Source: Nitrospirota bacterium (lineage in GTDB: Bacteria > Nitrospirota > Nitrospiria > SBBL01 > JAADHI01). Taken from it: a DNA stretch of 62,568 nucleotides. Made by a program: the position numbers and the translations under genes. Below, in pieces: positions 48,963 through 57,864 of this stretch. The stretch lies in NCBI GenBank assembly GCA_029261165.1, contig JAJDBV010000001.1:1-62568 (forward strand). Direction: 5' to 3'. The notes under the pieces are model-generated. The model was not told the DNA's origin. It made no database searches and saw nothing but the letters and a program-made list of their open reading frames with translations. The stretch's first letter is position 1, and the number at the start of each line of letters is the position of its first letter.

Positions 48963-49241
48963 TTACAACTTATCCTTCAAAGCGGGCGCTGGTTTGAACT
49001 TGACCGACTTTGAGGCCTTGATCTTAATCGCTTCTCCCGTCTGTGGGTTCCGGCCCTTCCTGGCGGCGCGTTTTGTCACGGTAAATGTTCCAAAGCCGGG
49101 ATAACTAAAACGGCCGGACTTTTTAATCGTTTTTCCTATAACTGTGAAAGTGCCTGAAATAATCGTTTCAACCGTCTTTTTGCTTAGGCCGTCGTGAGAT
49201 ACTGACTTTGAGATTTCCTCGATAAGTTCACTTTTTGTCAT
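48963..49241 (-). CDS. HU/IHF-family DNA-binding protein
   Basis: The 92 residues read KSELIEEISKSVSHDGLSKK, then GRFSYPGFGTFTVTKRAARK, GRNPQTGEAIKIKASKSVKF and KPAPALKDKL, a complete HU with the DNA-binding arm GRNPQTGE. It bends DNA as a dimer. The ATG has AGAGGTG upstream. It might be a chromosomal-type HU in the flank or a cofactor for nearby recombination. Confidence 0.93.
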   Translation of the reverse strand: MTKSELIEEISKSVSHDGLSKKTVETIISGTFTVIGKTIKKSGRFSYPGFGTFTVTKRAARKGRNPQTGEAIKIKASKSVKFKPAPALKDKL

Positions 49242-49831
49242 GAAGTTACACCTCTCTGCACTGTCAGGTTAGAAGAATAGATTTCGATATTATTAGATCA
49301 ATACGGGATTGTCAAAACAGATGGAACCTTATAAAACAAGAGTGACATTAAATTAGAGGTCGAACAGAATATTATGGACCACCTATTTGTATAGCAATAG
49401 AAGTTAACAAGACCGTAACCGTAGCTCACCAATCGGGAAAGTTCGAATTGATTTAATTTATTGATAGTGATGTAATGTCTTCATATTCCAATCTCCAACT
49501 CTAAAACATGTGGGCTTAATACGGTAACTTTTACCCTTCACGGCGAATGGAAATTCATCGTATATTATCACTAAAAGGGTCGATATTTAGGGTAATTTTT
49601 TCTTGAAAAAGCACAGTATATTGTTGTACTATGTCGGAAAATTACATATATATTGTGGTTATGGTCAAATCATCCCATGCCATAAATGTAGGGTTCCTTG
49701 GTGATGTCCTTAATAGTTCTAAGTTTATGAATTTATAACACTAACTTTTCGAGCTCCATTGCCTGGCCTTTACATTAAAACTTTCTATTTCCACATGTCT
49801 CTTTAATTCCAAGGATAAGAAGAATCGGCTC
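49242..49831. other. 590-bp AT-rich gap between HU and the Dnd-related operon
   Basis: I see no gene on either strand. A promoter-like pair (TTGAAA at 49603 and TACTAT at 49627, 18 bases apart) could serve the rightward operon, leaving a leader of nearly 200 bases. Confidence 0.5.
49603..49632 (+). promoter_or_regulatory. Candidate promoter of the DUF4007 operon
   Basis: TTGAAA, an 18-base spacer and TACTAT in an AT-rich region, 200 bases before the first gene. The match is moderate. Confidence 0.35.
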
Positions 49832-50776
49832 ATGAATATAGTCGAAACCGAAAGAATCTCATCGTTTGATACGAAAAAAGGATCTTTCGGCCGCCACGAA
49901 ACATTTCCCCTGAGATTTAGTTGGCTGACTAAAGGATTTCAGGAGTTAATTCGTGACCCCAAGATATTCTTATCTGACGATGCGACCGTTACTTTGGGGG
50001 TTGGGAAAAACATGGTCAATGCGATCCGCCATTGGCTTCTAGCGGCGCGTTTAATTAAACCAGGTCCAGAGGGGTTTCTGCCCAATACGCTGGGAGAGAG
50101 GATTTTTGGCTCCGAAGGTTTTGACCCCTACTTGGAAGACGAGGGCACACTCTGGCTAATTCACTGGCTGATTGCGACAAACCCAAAACAGGCAACAGGC
50201 TGGTATTGGTTCTTCAACTGTTTTCATAAAGCAGAATTTACTTCTCAGGAAGTTGCCACATCACTCTTTGATTTTGCCGAGCAGAATATTCAATCAAAGT
50301 TTTCAGCAACAACGGTAAAGCAGGATGCGGCTATTCTATTACGAATGTATGTCCGCTCCAGGGGCAATACCCGTACACCTATTGAGGAGGCTCTCGACTC
50401 TCCTCTGTCGCTACTGAAACTTATTTCCAAGGCAGACGGGACGACCTATTATTCTCGTCCTGCAGAACGTGAGGAATTGCCCCTCGGGATTTTTGGTTTC
50501 GCTGTGGCCGAACTATATCACGCAATGGAAGAGCAGGCCTTGCCCATCGAAACTCTAATGTATTCTAACAACAACTATCCTTCCCCTGGAGCAGTTTTCA
50601 GGCTGACTGAGAATGCCTTGATTGCCAAACTTGAAAAATTGATTCACCAACTACCAGGAATATTTGAAATCCGTGAGACAGCGGGCATTCACCAGCTCTA
50701 CCTCCTGGAGCAGGTTGATCCTGTCAGGTTCCTAGAATTCCACTATGCAGAACAATCGCAGGAGCAAGTGGCTTGA
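49832..50776 (+). CDS. DUF4007 protein (Dnd-associated)
   Basis: This 314-residue protein opens with GSFGRHETFPLRFSWLTKGF and has VTLGVGKNMVNAIRHWLLAA and LIHWLIATNPKQATGWYWFF, the clear pattern of DUF4007. Such genes are found next to PAPS-reductase-like and ATPase genes in DNA-sulfur and related defence loci. A DNA-binding role is possible (winged-helix-like parts). Its end overlaps the ATPase start by 4 bp (TTGA). Confidence 0.85.
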   Translation: MNIVETERISSFDTKKGSFGRHETFPLRFSWLTKGFQELIRDPKIFLSDDATVTLGVGKNMVNAIRHWLLAARLIKPGPEGFLPNTLGERIFGSEGFDPYLEDEGTLWLIHWLIATNPKQATGWYWFFNCFHKAEFTSQEVATSLFDFAEQNIQSKFSATTVKQDAAILLRMYVRSRGNTRTPIEEALDSPLSLLKLISKADGTTYYSRPAEREELPLGIFGFAVAELYHAMEEQALPIETLMYSNNNYPSPGAVFRLTENALIAKLEKLIHQLPGIFEIRETAGIHQLYLLEQVDPVRFLEFHYAEQSQEQVA

Positions 50777-53700
50777 GTGTAGCAGACAAGGTTAGCGTCA
50801 ACACCCACTACACGCGCTCTATCAATCTGGAACGCGATGCCGATTCGATCTCTGTTGTAGCGTCCTATATTCCGACATCACGGGCATTACGGACACTGGA
50901 ACAGATCCTGGATTCCCTTAAGGAAGACGAGAGTCCGCGCGCCTGGTCATTGGTTGGCCCCTACGGGTCGGGTAAGTCTTCTTTCGCGGTCTTTATTTCC
51001 CATCTTCTAGGAGATCCTCGGTATGATGCCACAATAGTTGCCCGTAAAGTTTTAGAAAATAGCAATCCCGCCTTGGCTGCAAAGCTTAGAACCCTATGCG
51101 AAAGCCATGAGGGTTCAGCGGGTTATTGCACGGTATCACTGACCGGCAGACCTGAATCACTCAGTAAGAGAATCATCAATAATCTCGCCGAGACAGCGGA
51201 AGAGATATGGAGAAAGCGACGAGGTCGAAGAAATGCCATCGTGCATAAGCTGGCGAATCTCGCAGAACAAAAAACCCCACCCTCGACAACCGAAGTATTA
51301 GAGTCCATCAAAGAGTTTCAAGAGGCTCTTTCTAAGATAAAATATGATGGATTGATGCTCGTGATCGATGAGCTCGGGAAGTTTTTAGAATATGAAGCCC
51401 GTCACTATGGCGCGAATGATATCTATCTTCTCCAGGCACTTGCTGAGCATGCCCTTTCTTTCCACAGGACTAAGTTTTCATTGGTCGTCCTGCTGCACCA
51501 GTCAATCGACAAGTATGCTCAGGATCTAGGTAAATCACTCAAGGAGGAATGGGCAAAGATCCAAGGTCGATTTGAAACGGTTCCGTTCATTGAATCTGCA
51601 GAACAAACACTCCGCATCGTAGCGGCAGCCATCGAACACGAGTTCGATAAGAAAGAATCCGAAAAGATTTTAAAGTATGCCAAGCGGGCAGCCCGTGTTC
51701 TTGAAAAGGGCAAAGCACTTCCGGGTACGATGGATGAGACCACGGCTGCAGAACTATTTTCCCAATGTTATCCGCTCCACCCTCTGAGCAGCCTGCTTCT
51801 CCCTCTTCTATGCCAAAGGGTCGCACAAAATGAGCGGACCCTCTTCAGTTACCTTGGGAGCCGGGAGGCCTATGGATTCCAAGAAGGTATGGAGCGATGT
51901 AAGCAAGTGGGCGATTGGATCTATCCCTGGGAAATCTACGAATACTTTATTCAGAGTCAACCCGCAATGCTCTCCGATCACGGCACACGCCGCCGTTGGG
52001 CCGAGGTTGTATCGGCCACCGAACGTCTTGGCGATGCCCCTCTGCAGGAGGGAGAACTCCTGAAAACGGTTGGGCTATTGAATATCATCGGAGCAAAAGG
52101 AAACTTCAAAGCATCCAAGCAGATTGTTGAGTTCTGTTTGCCGACAAAAGCGGCGGTAAGAGATACGCTTGATCGATTGTGCAAGAAATCTCTGCTTCAA
52201 TACCGAAAGTTCAGCGCGGAATACCGGGTCTGGCAGGGGAGCGATTTTGACCTTGATGCGCACGTGGAAGAAGAACGGAGTAAGCTCGGACGATTCCCCC
52301 TCGCAGAAAAGCTGAACAGCCGTCACAGCTTGCTCCCGATTGTGGCCCGACGCCACACCATCGAAAAAGGAACTTTACGGTACTTCACTCCGATCTTTAT
52401 TGATGCGGGCTCCTACAGACAGCACCCAAAACAGAATGATCAGGCACGTATCATCTTCTTTCTTGCTGAAAGCAAGGATGATGAGGATTGTTTCCAAGAT
52501 TCAGTAAGGGGCTATTTCTCCGATCTCGATATCACGGTGCTTTGCTTTAATGGCGAACAACTCCGAGAAGGGGTTGGAGAGGTTTTAGCCCTGGAAGAGG
52601 TACAAAAAAAATCTCAAGTACTCAACTCTGATCCGGTCGCCCAACGTGAATTCAAAGACCGATTTGTCGCCGCCGGGGCTAAAGAAGATGAACTACTTGC
52701 ACGCTTAACCGATGAACCAGCTCAGTCTCTTTGGTCTTGGAAGTCGGACCGTCTTTCCATAAGAAGCAAAAGGGCATTGCAAGAAACATTGTCGTCTACT
52801 TTAGATATGATTTACTACGCCGCTCCGATCATCAAAAATGAATTAATTAACCGCGACAAACCGTCAGCCCAGGCTAATGCGGGACGAAACAAGCTGGTAG
52901 TCGCGATGTTGAAAAATGAAAGCGAAGAAGACCTCGGATTCGATAAGTATCCCTCGGAAAAGGCAATCTATCGGGCTCTCCTAAGAGAGACAAGGCTGCA
53001 TGTAAAGGGCAAAGATGGTCAATGGCGATTTCAGGGGCCTCCTAAACGAAATCGTTACAACCTGCACCCAGTTTGGAAACGCATTGAAGGATTTCTCGAC
53101 GGGACGGAGCAAAAACCTCAGTCTCTTATTGAACTCAACCAGGAGCTACTTGCCCCGCCCTATGGCGTGAAAGCAGGGGTTTTACCCATTCTATATCTCA
53201 CTGCCCTGATTGCAGATAAGAATGAGTTAGCAGTCTACGAGAATCGACGCTACGCCCCTTATCTCACTGAAGAACAAGTCGAACGATTTCTGAAACGCCC
53301 GGACGAGTTTACACTGCAACGGTTTAGAATCAGGGGATTAAATCACACGATCTTCCAGGAGTATTCAAAAACTTTATTTGGTGATGAAAAAGGCCGATCT
53401 CTATTATCGCTTGCACGCCCTATTGCCGAATTTATGGGAGAACTTTCGGAATACACAAAAACAACAAAGCGGGGAGTCTCAAAAAAAGCTCAAGATGTCC
53501 GGGATGCCTTTAAGTTAGCAAAGTCTCCTGTCCACCTATTAATGGAGGACATTCCAAGGGCTTTAGATATCAACCTGAAGAAAGCACATCGGGATGGCGA
53601 AGAAGTCAAGTCGCTTTCCAAGCGGTTGACTGAAGTCCTCCGGGAATTAAAACACTGTTGTGCCGGATTGCAAGAAGAGTTGAGGGTGCTGTTAGCACAA

Positions 53701-54279
53701 GCATTTGGATTAGATAAGGAGACAAATATTTCCGAATTACGGCACACCCTCTATGGGCGGTGTGCAGGCTTAGAAAGCTACACAATTGATCGGGACGGGC
53801 AGCGGGCCTTTATTCTGCGCCTGATCAACAATGTTGGCAGTGATGCGCAATGGTTCAACAATATCCTGATGTTTCTAGGGCACAAACCCTTGGAAAAGTG
53901 GAACGACACCGACCGGGATACTGCGGAGTACCGTTTGACAAAATTTACCCGTAAATTGAACGACCTGGAAAAACTCCGTATCCATTACGATTCATTTGAC
54001 CACAATCGCGATGATGATTTTGAGGTTTACCTCCTTCGGAGTATAAAGAAAGGTGCTCCCGATTACGATGAAATCATTGCGGTGGATAAAAAACGTCACG
54101 AAGTGATCTCCAAGGTGAAAACAGGAATCAAGGAGCGGCTGAAGGAACTTGGTGATCAGGACTTGGAACTTGCCGCCCTCGCGGAAGTTGTCGATGAGGT
54201 CTTAGCCGAGCGCCATGAGAATAGCGGCAAGGCCAACGAAACGTTCAAAGAAGGCAGACGGCTGCGCAACGTTAATTGA
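50773..54279 (+). CDS. Large P-loop ATPase (Dnd/BREX-like locus), 1168 aa
   Basis: The N-terminal ATPase has Walker A WSLVGPYGSGKSSFAVFISH (about 55-75) and Walker B GLMLVIDELGKFLEYE (about 195), with VVLLHQSIDKYA as sensor. About 750 helical residues follow. It resembles the big ATPases of BREX (BrxC/PglY), but I cannot name the family. The start is TTG behind CAGGAGCAAGTGGC. Being coupled to DUF4007 and the PAPS-reductase-like gene, it probably forms a complex with them. Confidence 0.75.
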   Translation: MSVADKVSVNTHYTRSINLERDADSISVVASYIPTSRALRTLEQILDSLKEDESPRAWSLVGPYGSGKSSFAVFISHLLGDPRYDATIVARKVLENSNPALAAKLRTLCESHEGSAGYCTVSLTGRPESLSKRIINNLAETAEEIWRKRRGRRNAIVHKLANLAEQKTPPSTTEVLESIKEFQEALSKIKYDGLMLVIDELGKFLEYEARHYGANDIYLLQALAEHALSFHRTKFSLVVLLHQSIDKYAQDLGKSLKEEWAKIQGRFETVPFIESAEQTLRIVAAAIEHEFDKKESEKILKYAKRAARVLEKGKALPGTMDETTAAELFSQCYPLHPLSSLLLPLLCQRVAQNERTLFSYLGSREAYGFQEGMERCKQVGDWIYPWEIYEYFIQSQPAMLSDHGTRRRWAEVVSATERLGDAPLQEGELLKTVGLLNIIGAKGNFKASKQIVEFCLPTKAAVRDTLDRLCKKSLLQYRKFSAEYRVWQGSDFDLDAHVEEERSKLGRFPLAEKLNSRHSLLPIVARRHTIEKGTLRYFTPIFIDAGSYRQHPKQNDQARIIFFLAESKDDEDCFQDSVRGYFSDLDITVLCFNGEQLREGVGEVLALEEVQKKSQVLNSDPVAQREFKDRFVAAGAKEDELLARLTDEPAQSLWSWKSDRLSIRSKRALQETLSSTLDMIYYAAPIIKNELINRDKPSAQANAGRNKLVVAMLKNESEEDLGFDKYPSEKAIYRALLRETRLHVKGKDGQWRFQGPPKRNRYNLHPVWKRIEGFLDGTEQKPQSLIELNQELLAPPYGVKAGVLPILYLTALIADKNELAVYENRRYAPYLTEEQVERFLKRPDEFTLQRFRIRGLNHTIFQEYSKTLFGDEKGRSLLSLARPIAEFMGELSEYTKTTKRGVSKKAQDVRDAFKLAKSPVHLLMEDIPRALDINLKKAHRDGEEVKSLSKRLTEVLRELKHCCAGLQEELRVLLAQAFGLDKETNISELRHTLYGRCAGLESYTIDRDGQRAFILRLINNVGSDAQWFNNILMFLGHKPLEKWNDTDRDTAEYRLTKFTRKLNDLEKLRIHYDSFDHNRDDDFEVYLLRSIKKGAPDYDEIIAVDKKRHEVISKVKTGIKERLKELGDQDLELAALAEVVDEVLAERHENSGKANETFKEGRRLRNVN

Positions 54280-54289
54280 GGCACACATC

Positions 54290-55150
54290 ATGAAGTGGCA
54301 CGAACTCGCACTCAATGAAGATAAAAATACTCGTCATGTCCTAGGTCTTTCTGGGGGCAAAGACAGCGCCGCCCTCGCTATCTATATCAAGGATCACTAT
54401 CCGAAGATATCAGAAAAAATGGAGTATTTTTTCTCTGATACGGGATCGGAACTTCAGGAAGTTTATGAAACCCTCGATAGGCTTGAAGCCTACTTAGGAA
54501 GAGAAATAACCCGTTTGAGTAGTGGAAAACCTTTTGAGCATTGGTTGAAAATGCACGGGAATTATCTACCTTCACCTCGCGAACGATGGTGTACCTTAAT
54601 GATGAAAATCAAACCCTTTGAAAGATTTGTCGGTGACGATCCGGTTATCAGTTATATCGGTATTCGCGCAGACGAAAACCGGGAAGGCTACATCAGCAAA
54701 AAACCGACCATCAAAGCAGTCTTTCCTTTTGTGGAAGACGGCATTGTCAGAGAGGATGTTTTTCAAAAACTAGAAAACTCCATAGGTATTCCAAAATATT
54801 ATGAGTGGAGAAGCCGCTCTGGATGTTATTTTTGTTTTTTTCAGCGGCAGGATGAATGGCTGGGTCTGAAACGGCGTCACCCCGATCTTTTTGAGGAAGC
54901 GAAACGGATTGAGCGTGAGGTCTCGAAAAAAAAGTTTGACTGGGTCAAAGGGGAAGTTGAAGAGTGTGGGCAAGGATATACGTGGAATCAATCAGGGACG
55001 CTTGACGAGATCGTGGCTCGAGCAGAAGAGAAGGAAAAAACAAAGAGGGTATCTAAAACAAAGGGTACACAGAAATGGCAAGATTTGCTGAAGAGTGAAT
55101 CGTATGACGATGACCCTGAAGACCAGGCCTGTTTAATCTGTAGTTTGTGA
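54290..55150 (+). CDS. PAPS-reductase-fold sulfurtransferase (DndC-like)
   Basis: This 286-residue PP-loop protein has LGLSGGKDSAALAIYIKDHY (SGGKDS 21-26), FSDTGSELQEVYETL, and Cys101, Cys179/Cys182 (SGCYFCFFQ) and a C-terminal CLIC pair, which together could hold an Fe-S cluster as in DndC. It would activate DNA backbone sulfur incorporation, though it is much shorter than classical DndC (about 500 residues). The start is ATG 54290 behind GAGGCACACATC; an upstream ATG at 54215 lies inside the ATPase gene. Confidence 0.82.
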   Translation: MKWHELALNEDKNTRHVLGLSGGKDSAALAIYIKDHYPKISEKMEYFFSDTGSELQEVYETLDRLEAYLGREITRLSSGKPFEHWLKMHGNYLPSPRERWCTLMMKIKPFERFVGDDPVISYIGIRADENREGYISKKPTIKAVFPFVEDGIVREDVFQKLENSIGIPKYYEWRSRSGCYFCFFQRQDEWLGLKRRHPDLFEEAKRIEREVSKKKFDWVKGEVEECGQGYTWNQSGTLDEIVARAEEKEKTKRVSKTKGTQKWQDLLKSESYDDDPEDQACLICSL

Positions 55151-55155
55151 CTAAG

Positions 55156-55647
55156 TCAAAACTTTGGGGTAATAGATGAAAATGCCTCGTCGTCCTTTTT
55201 AAGCTTCGACAATTCTTCAACGATTTTATCTACCAATGTGCTAGTACCTTCCAAATCTTGAGGGTTTTCACTTAACCAATCATCTATCGTCGATAACCCT
55301 CCATTACAGTATTCTTCAAAAACTTTGATGCAGTTTATCAGAGATTCGTCTTTTAGAGAATAAACATCCTGAGATTCGAGCAGGCCGAGTAGATAGATGT
55401 ATCCATCCTTTTCATCGCTAGCATATGTCCCTAGAATTATTTGGATAGAACTCTCAAAGACTGGTTCTTTCTTACTAGAGGTGTACCCGACCATTGCTGC
55501 AAAGACCATTAGATCTTTGATAAATTCAAAAATTGGCCGCCCAGTCACTTCTGATCTCCGAGTGCAAAATAGATCAACTAGATGCTCATATTTTCTATTT
55601 CTTCTGACGTTTATTCCTCGCCAGTCTCTTTTTTGTTGCTCAGACAT
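55156..55647 (-). CDS. Dnd-associated protein (dnd_assoc_4-like)
   Basis: This 163-residue protein reads INVRRNRKYEHLVDLFCTRR, then FEFIKDLMVFAAMVGYTSSK and YLLGLLESQDVYSLKDESLI. It matches my memory of the phosphorothioation-associated protein 4 family. Its ATG lies inside the end of the DndD-like gene (8-bp overlap), so it is made with it. Function is unknown. Its stop lies 5 bases from the convergent DndC-like gene. Confidence 0.75.
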   Translation of the reverse strand: MSEQQKRDWRGINVRRNRKYEHLVDLFCTRRSEVTGRPIFEFIKDLMVFAAMVGYTSSKKEPVFESSIQIILGTYASDEKDGYIYLLGLLESQDVYSLKDESLINCIKVFEEYCNGGLSTIDDWLSENPQDLEGTSTLVDKIVEELSKLKKDDEAFSSITPKF

Positions 55648-57652
55648 ATCTTCCGATCTCTTCTATTAACGTTTTATCTACTTCGCAAGTGTATCGGCTT
55701 GTTGGATAAGTTTTTCCATCCACTTTTATTGCGTCTATTTTTTTTCTTCCTTGATCACCTGCTATTTCAAGTACCAAATTATATTCATGGCCTACTTTTT
55801 CTCTAATTGCATGTTCGACCGTCCCTTCCCAGTGACCAGAGGATAAAAGGAAGATTACTTGACCTACGGAGTTTGGGATCTCCTTTGCTACATTTGCTTT
55901 ATATGTATTGTCAAGAACTCCAAATGGGGCATCAATAACAAATGGTGCTATTGCTCCAGGTGTAAGAATGTTCCCTTTTGCTTTTGCTCTTAGTTTTGCG
56001 ATGTTAATGAGTGCTGAGATAAAAGTTAAGCTAAGGAGGAGGGTTTGTCCATCACTTTTTCCCACAGCATTGTTATTTCGATCTTTAAGTTCTAATGAAT
56101 AATTATCAGAAATTGTTGCTTTGAAATCTTGTCGTACAAATTTTTCCAGAAACTTATTTATTTCTGATATCAGTTTAATACGGATGCTCTCCTCTGTTTT
56201 CTCTAGAGTCTCGGATAAGGCATCTTCTATACTCTTAGTATAGTTGAGTCTCTTTTGAAATTTAGCTGCTTGGGGTACAGTTTTAGACAAACGGTTCACT
56301 TCTCCGTCTAGTTTTTGGATCTTTTTATCCGTATCTTTGAATTTATAATTAAAACCAGCTTGCTGTTTAATTGTCTCTTTCAGCTGGTTATCTAATTGAC
56401 GACGCAATTCCTCTTTATTTTTGATATCTTCGAAGTTAATACCGCTAATTTCAAGTGATATTTCTTTAAGTTTTTGTTGCTCACGGTCTAAGGATGATTG
56501 TGAGTCTGATAAGAACTTCAATGTATTTTTAAATGCATCTGGGGCTCGCCTTAGATCTTTTTTAATCGCGGTAAGCTGGCTTCTGGCTCTGGTTACTCTG
56601 CTAACGACTAAAGAGTCAGCAGCTTTTGCCATTAGTTTTTGGATTTCACCAAATGCCGTCGAGCCTGGGTGAACATCGGCTCCACATATACACTTTTTTT
56701 CAGATAAAATGTCCTCGACAAGTTGTACATTATATGGTGCCGGAATTTTTCCTTTTAGTTCCTTTTCATCGATGAATTCGATCCCTAGTTTGACAATTTT
56801 TTGTGAGAAAACAGAAATAGCAAAATCACTCACTAATTTTGTTTTGTCCTCTAGGGCTTTTCTTACGAAGGAGGATAACTCAGAAACTTCCCTTTCCTTC
56901 GCATCTCTAAAGAGTTGTTTTTGTTTTACTAGGTCATGATTGCTATTTCTGAGTTGTTCATCAATTTCTTTTAACCTTTCAGAGAGGGACAGTTGTTCTT
57001 TCTCACAATGTTCAATTTCTTTTCGAGTGAATTCCTTCTCTGATTCAAGTTCACCCAACTGTTTTTGCATTTTGCTTAGATCAGAAGATTTATCTAACTT
57101 TTGATACTCTTTCCTAAGTTCCGTTCTTGCGTAGCGGATACTCTCTAGTGCCTTTTCTGCAACCGTAAATCCAAGAATATCTCTTACTGCGTTGCGAATT
57201 CCACTTTTTCGGGTTCCTGAAGCAATGGACCCCATCCCCTCTCCTTGGAAGAAAAAGTAGTCTGCCATGTCATTAGGAATAATGGTGTTCAGAAAATAAA
57301 AAGGATTGCGTACAGATTCATAGTTTCCGTTGCGGATACGAAAAATAAGAAAGCTGTTTTCAGATCTTTGAACACTAAAAGTCTGTCCGTTTTCTTCGAA
57401 TTCGACATGGACATAGAAGCTATTTTTGTTTTCTTTTTTTGCCCAATTGTTTATGAGTTGAGTGGGAATACTGAAATTTGGGGTCGTACGTTTATAAAAA
57501 CACCAAAGTATTGAATTTAAGAGAGCGGTTTTGCCCACACCGTTTTCAGCATGGATCAGCGTTATGTTCTTATTGGGATCAACTGAAAACTTTATATGCT
57601 GAGTCCCGTAGAATTGCCGAAAGTTTTTTAGTTCTAGGCTCTTTAATATCAT
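55640..57652 (-). CDS. dndD: DndD-like SMC/Rad50-type ATPase
   Basis: This 670-residue ABC ATPase has LKNFRQFYGTQHIKF, Walker A HAENGVGKTALLNSILW (about 35), long coiled coils (about 180-300 and 350-490), and a zinc-hook-like CICGADVHPGS (about 320). LLLSLTFISALINIA (signature region) and APFVIDAPFGVLDNTY (Walker B and D loop, about 570) follow. This is the DndD layout. It is tightly coupled to the 71-residue gene (ATGA) and to dnd_assoc_4. Confidence 0.87.
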   Translation of the reverse strand: MILKSLELKNFRQFYGTQHIKFSVDPNKNITLIHAENGVGKTALLNSILWCFYKRTTPNFSIPTQLINNWAKKENKNSFYVHVEFEENGQTFSVQRSENSFLIFRIRNGNYESVRNPFYFLNTIIPNDMADYFFFQGEGMGSIASGTRKSGIRNAVRDILGFTVAEKALESIRYARTELRKEYQKLDKSSDLSKMQKQLGELESEKEFTRKEIEHCEKEQLSLSERLKEIDEQLRNSNHDLVKQKQLFRDAKEREVSELSSFVRKALEDKTKLVSDFAISVFSQKIVKLGIEFIDEKELKGKIPAPYNVQLVEDILSEKKCICGADVHPGSTAFGEIQKLMAKAADSLVVSRVTRARSQLTAIKKDLRRAPDAFKNTLKFLSDSQSSLDREQQKLKEISLEISGINFEDIKNKEELRRQLDNQLKETIKQQAGFNYKFKDTDKKIQKLDGEVNRLSKTVPQAAKFQKRLNYTKSIEDALSETLEKTEESIRIKLISEINKFLEKFVRQDFKATISDNYSLELKDRNNNAVGKSDGQTLLLSLTFISALINIAKLRAKAKGNILTPGAIAPFVIDAPFGVLDNTYKANVAKEIPNSVGQVIFLLSSGHWEGTVEHAIREKVGHEYNLVLEIAGDQGRKKIDAIKVDGKTYPTSRYTCEVDKTLIEEIGRYV

Positions 57653-57864
57653 TGTAAAGCATCCTCTTCATCAGCGTGAGAAATGATCAGATGTAAAATT
57701 TCTTTCCGTTTCCCGTAAGTGCTTTTTTCGCCGTAAAGACACTTTCTCTCCATCTTGATGATTTCATGAAGAATATGGTTATATGAGTTTTCCCTACTCT
57801 CACTATCATCTTTTTTCAATTCTTTTTTTAAAAGGTCTTTGATTTGTCCATAATTATCGGTCAT
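57649..57864 (-). CDS. 71-residue Dnd-locus small protein
   Basis: This small helical protein (LLKKELKKDDSESRENSYNH, then KMERKCLYGEKSTYGKRKEI) sits between the restriction helicase and DndD-like genes, touching both (TAATG and ATGA). It recalls the small DNA-modification-associated proteins of Dnd loci but is shorter than DndE. I cannot assign it to DndE. Confidence 0.7.
   Translation of the reverse strand: MTDNYGQIKDLLKKELKKDDSESRENSYNHILHEIIKMERKCLYGEKSTYGKRKEILHLIISHADEEDALQ

Noticed and set aside
49832-55150. BREX type 4 system
   Set aside because: A PAPS-reductase-like gene and a large ATPase are present, but no PglZ, BrxL or alkaline-phosphatase-like gene is seen; the neighbours are Dnd-associated.
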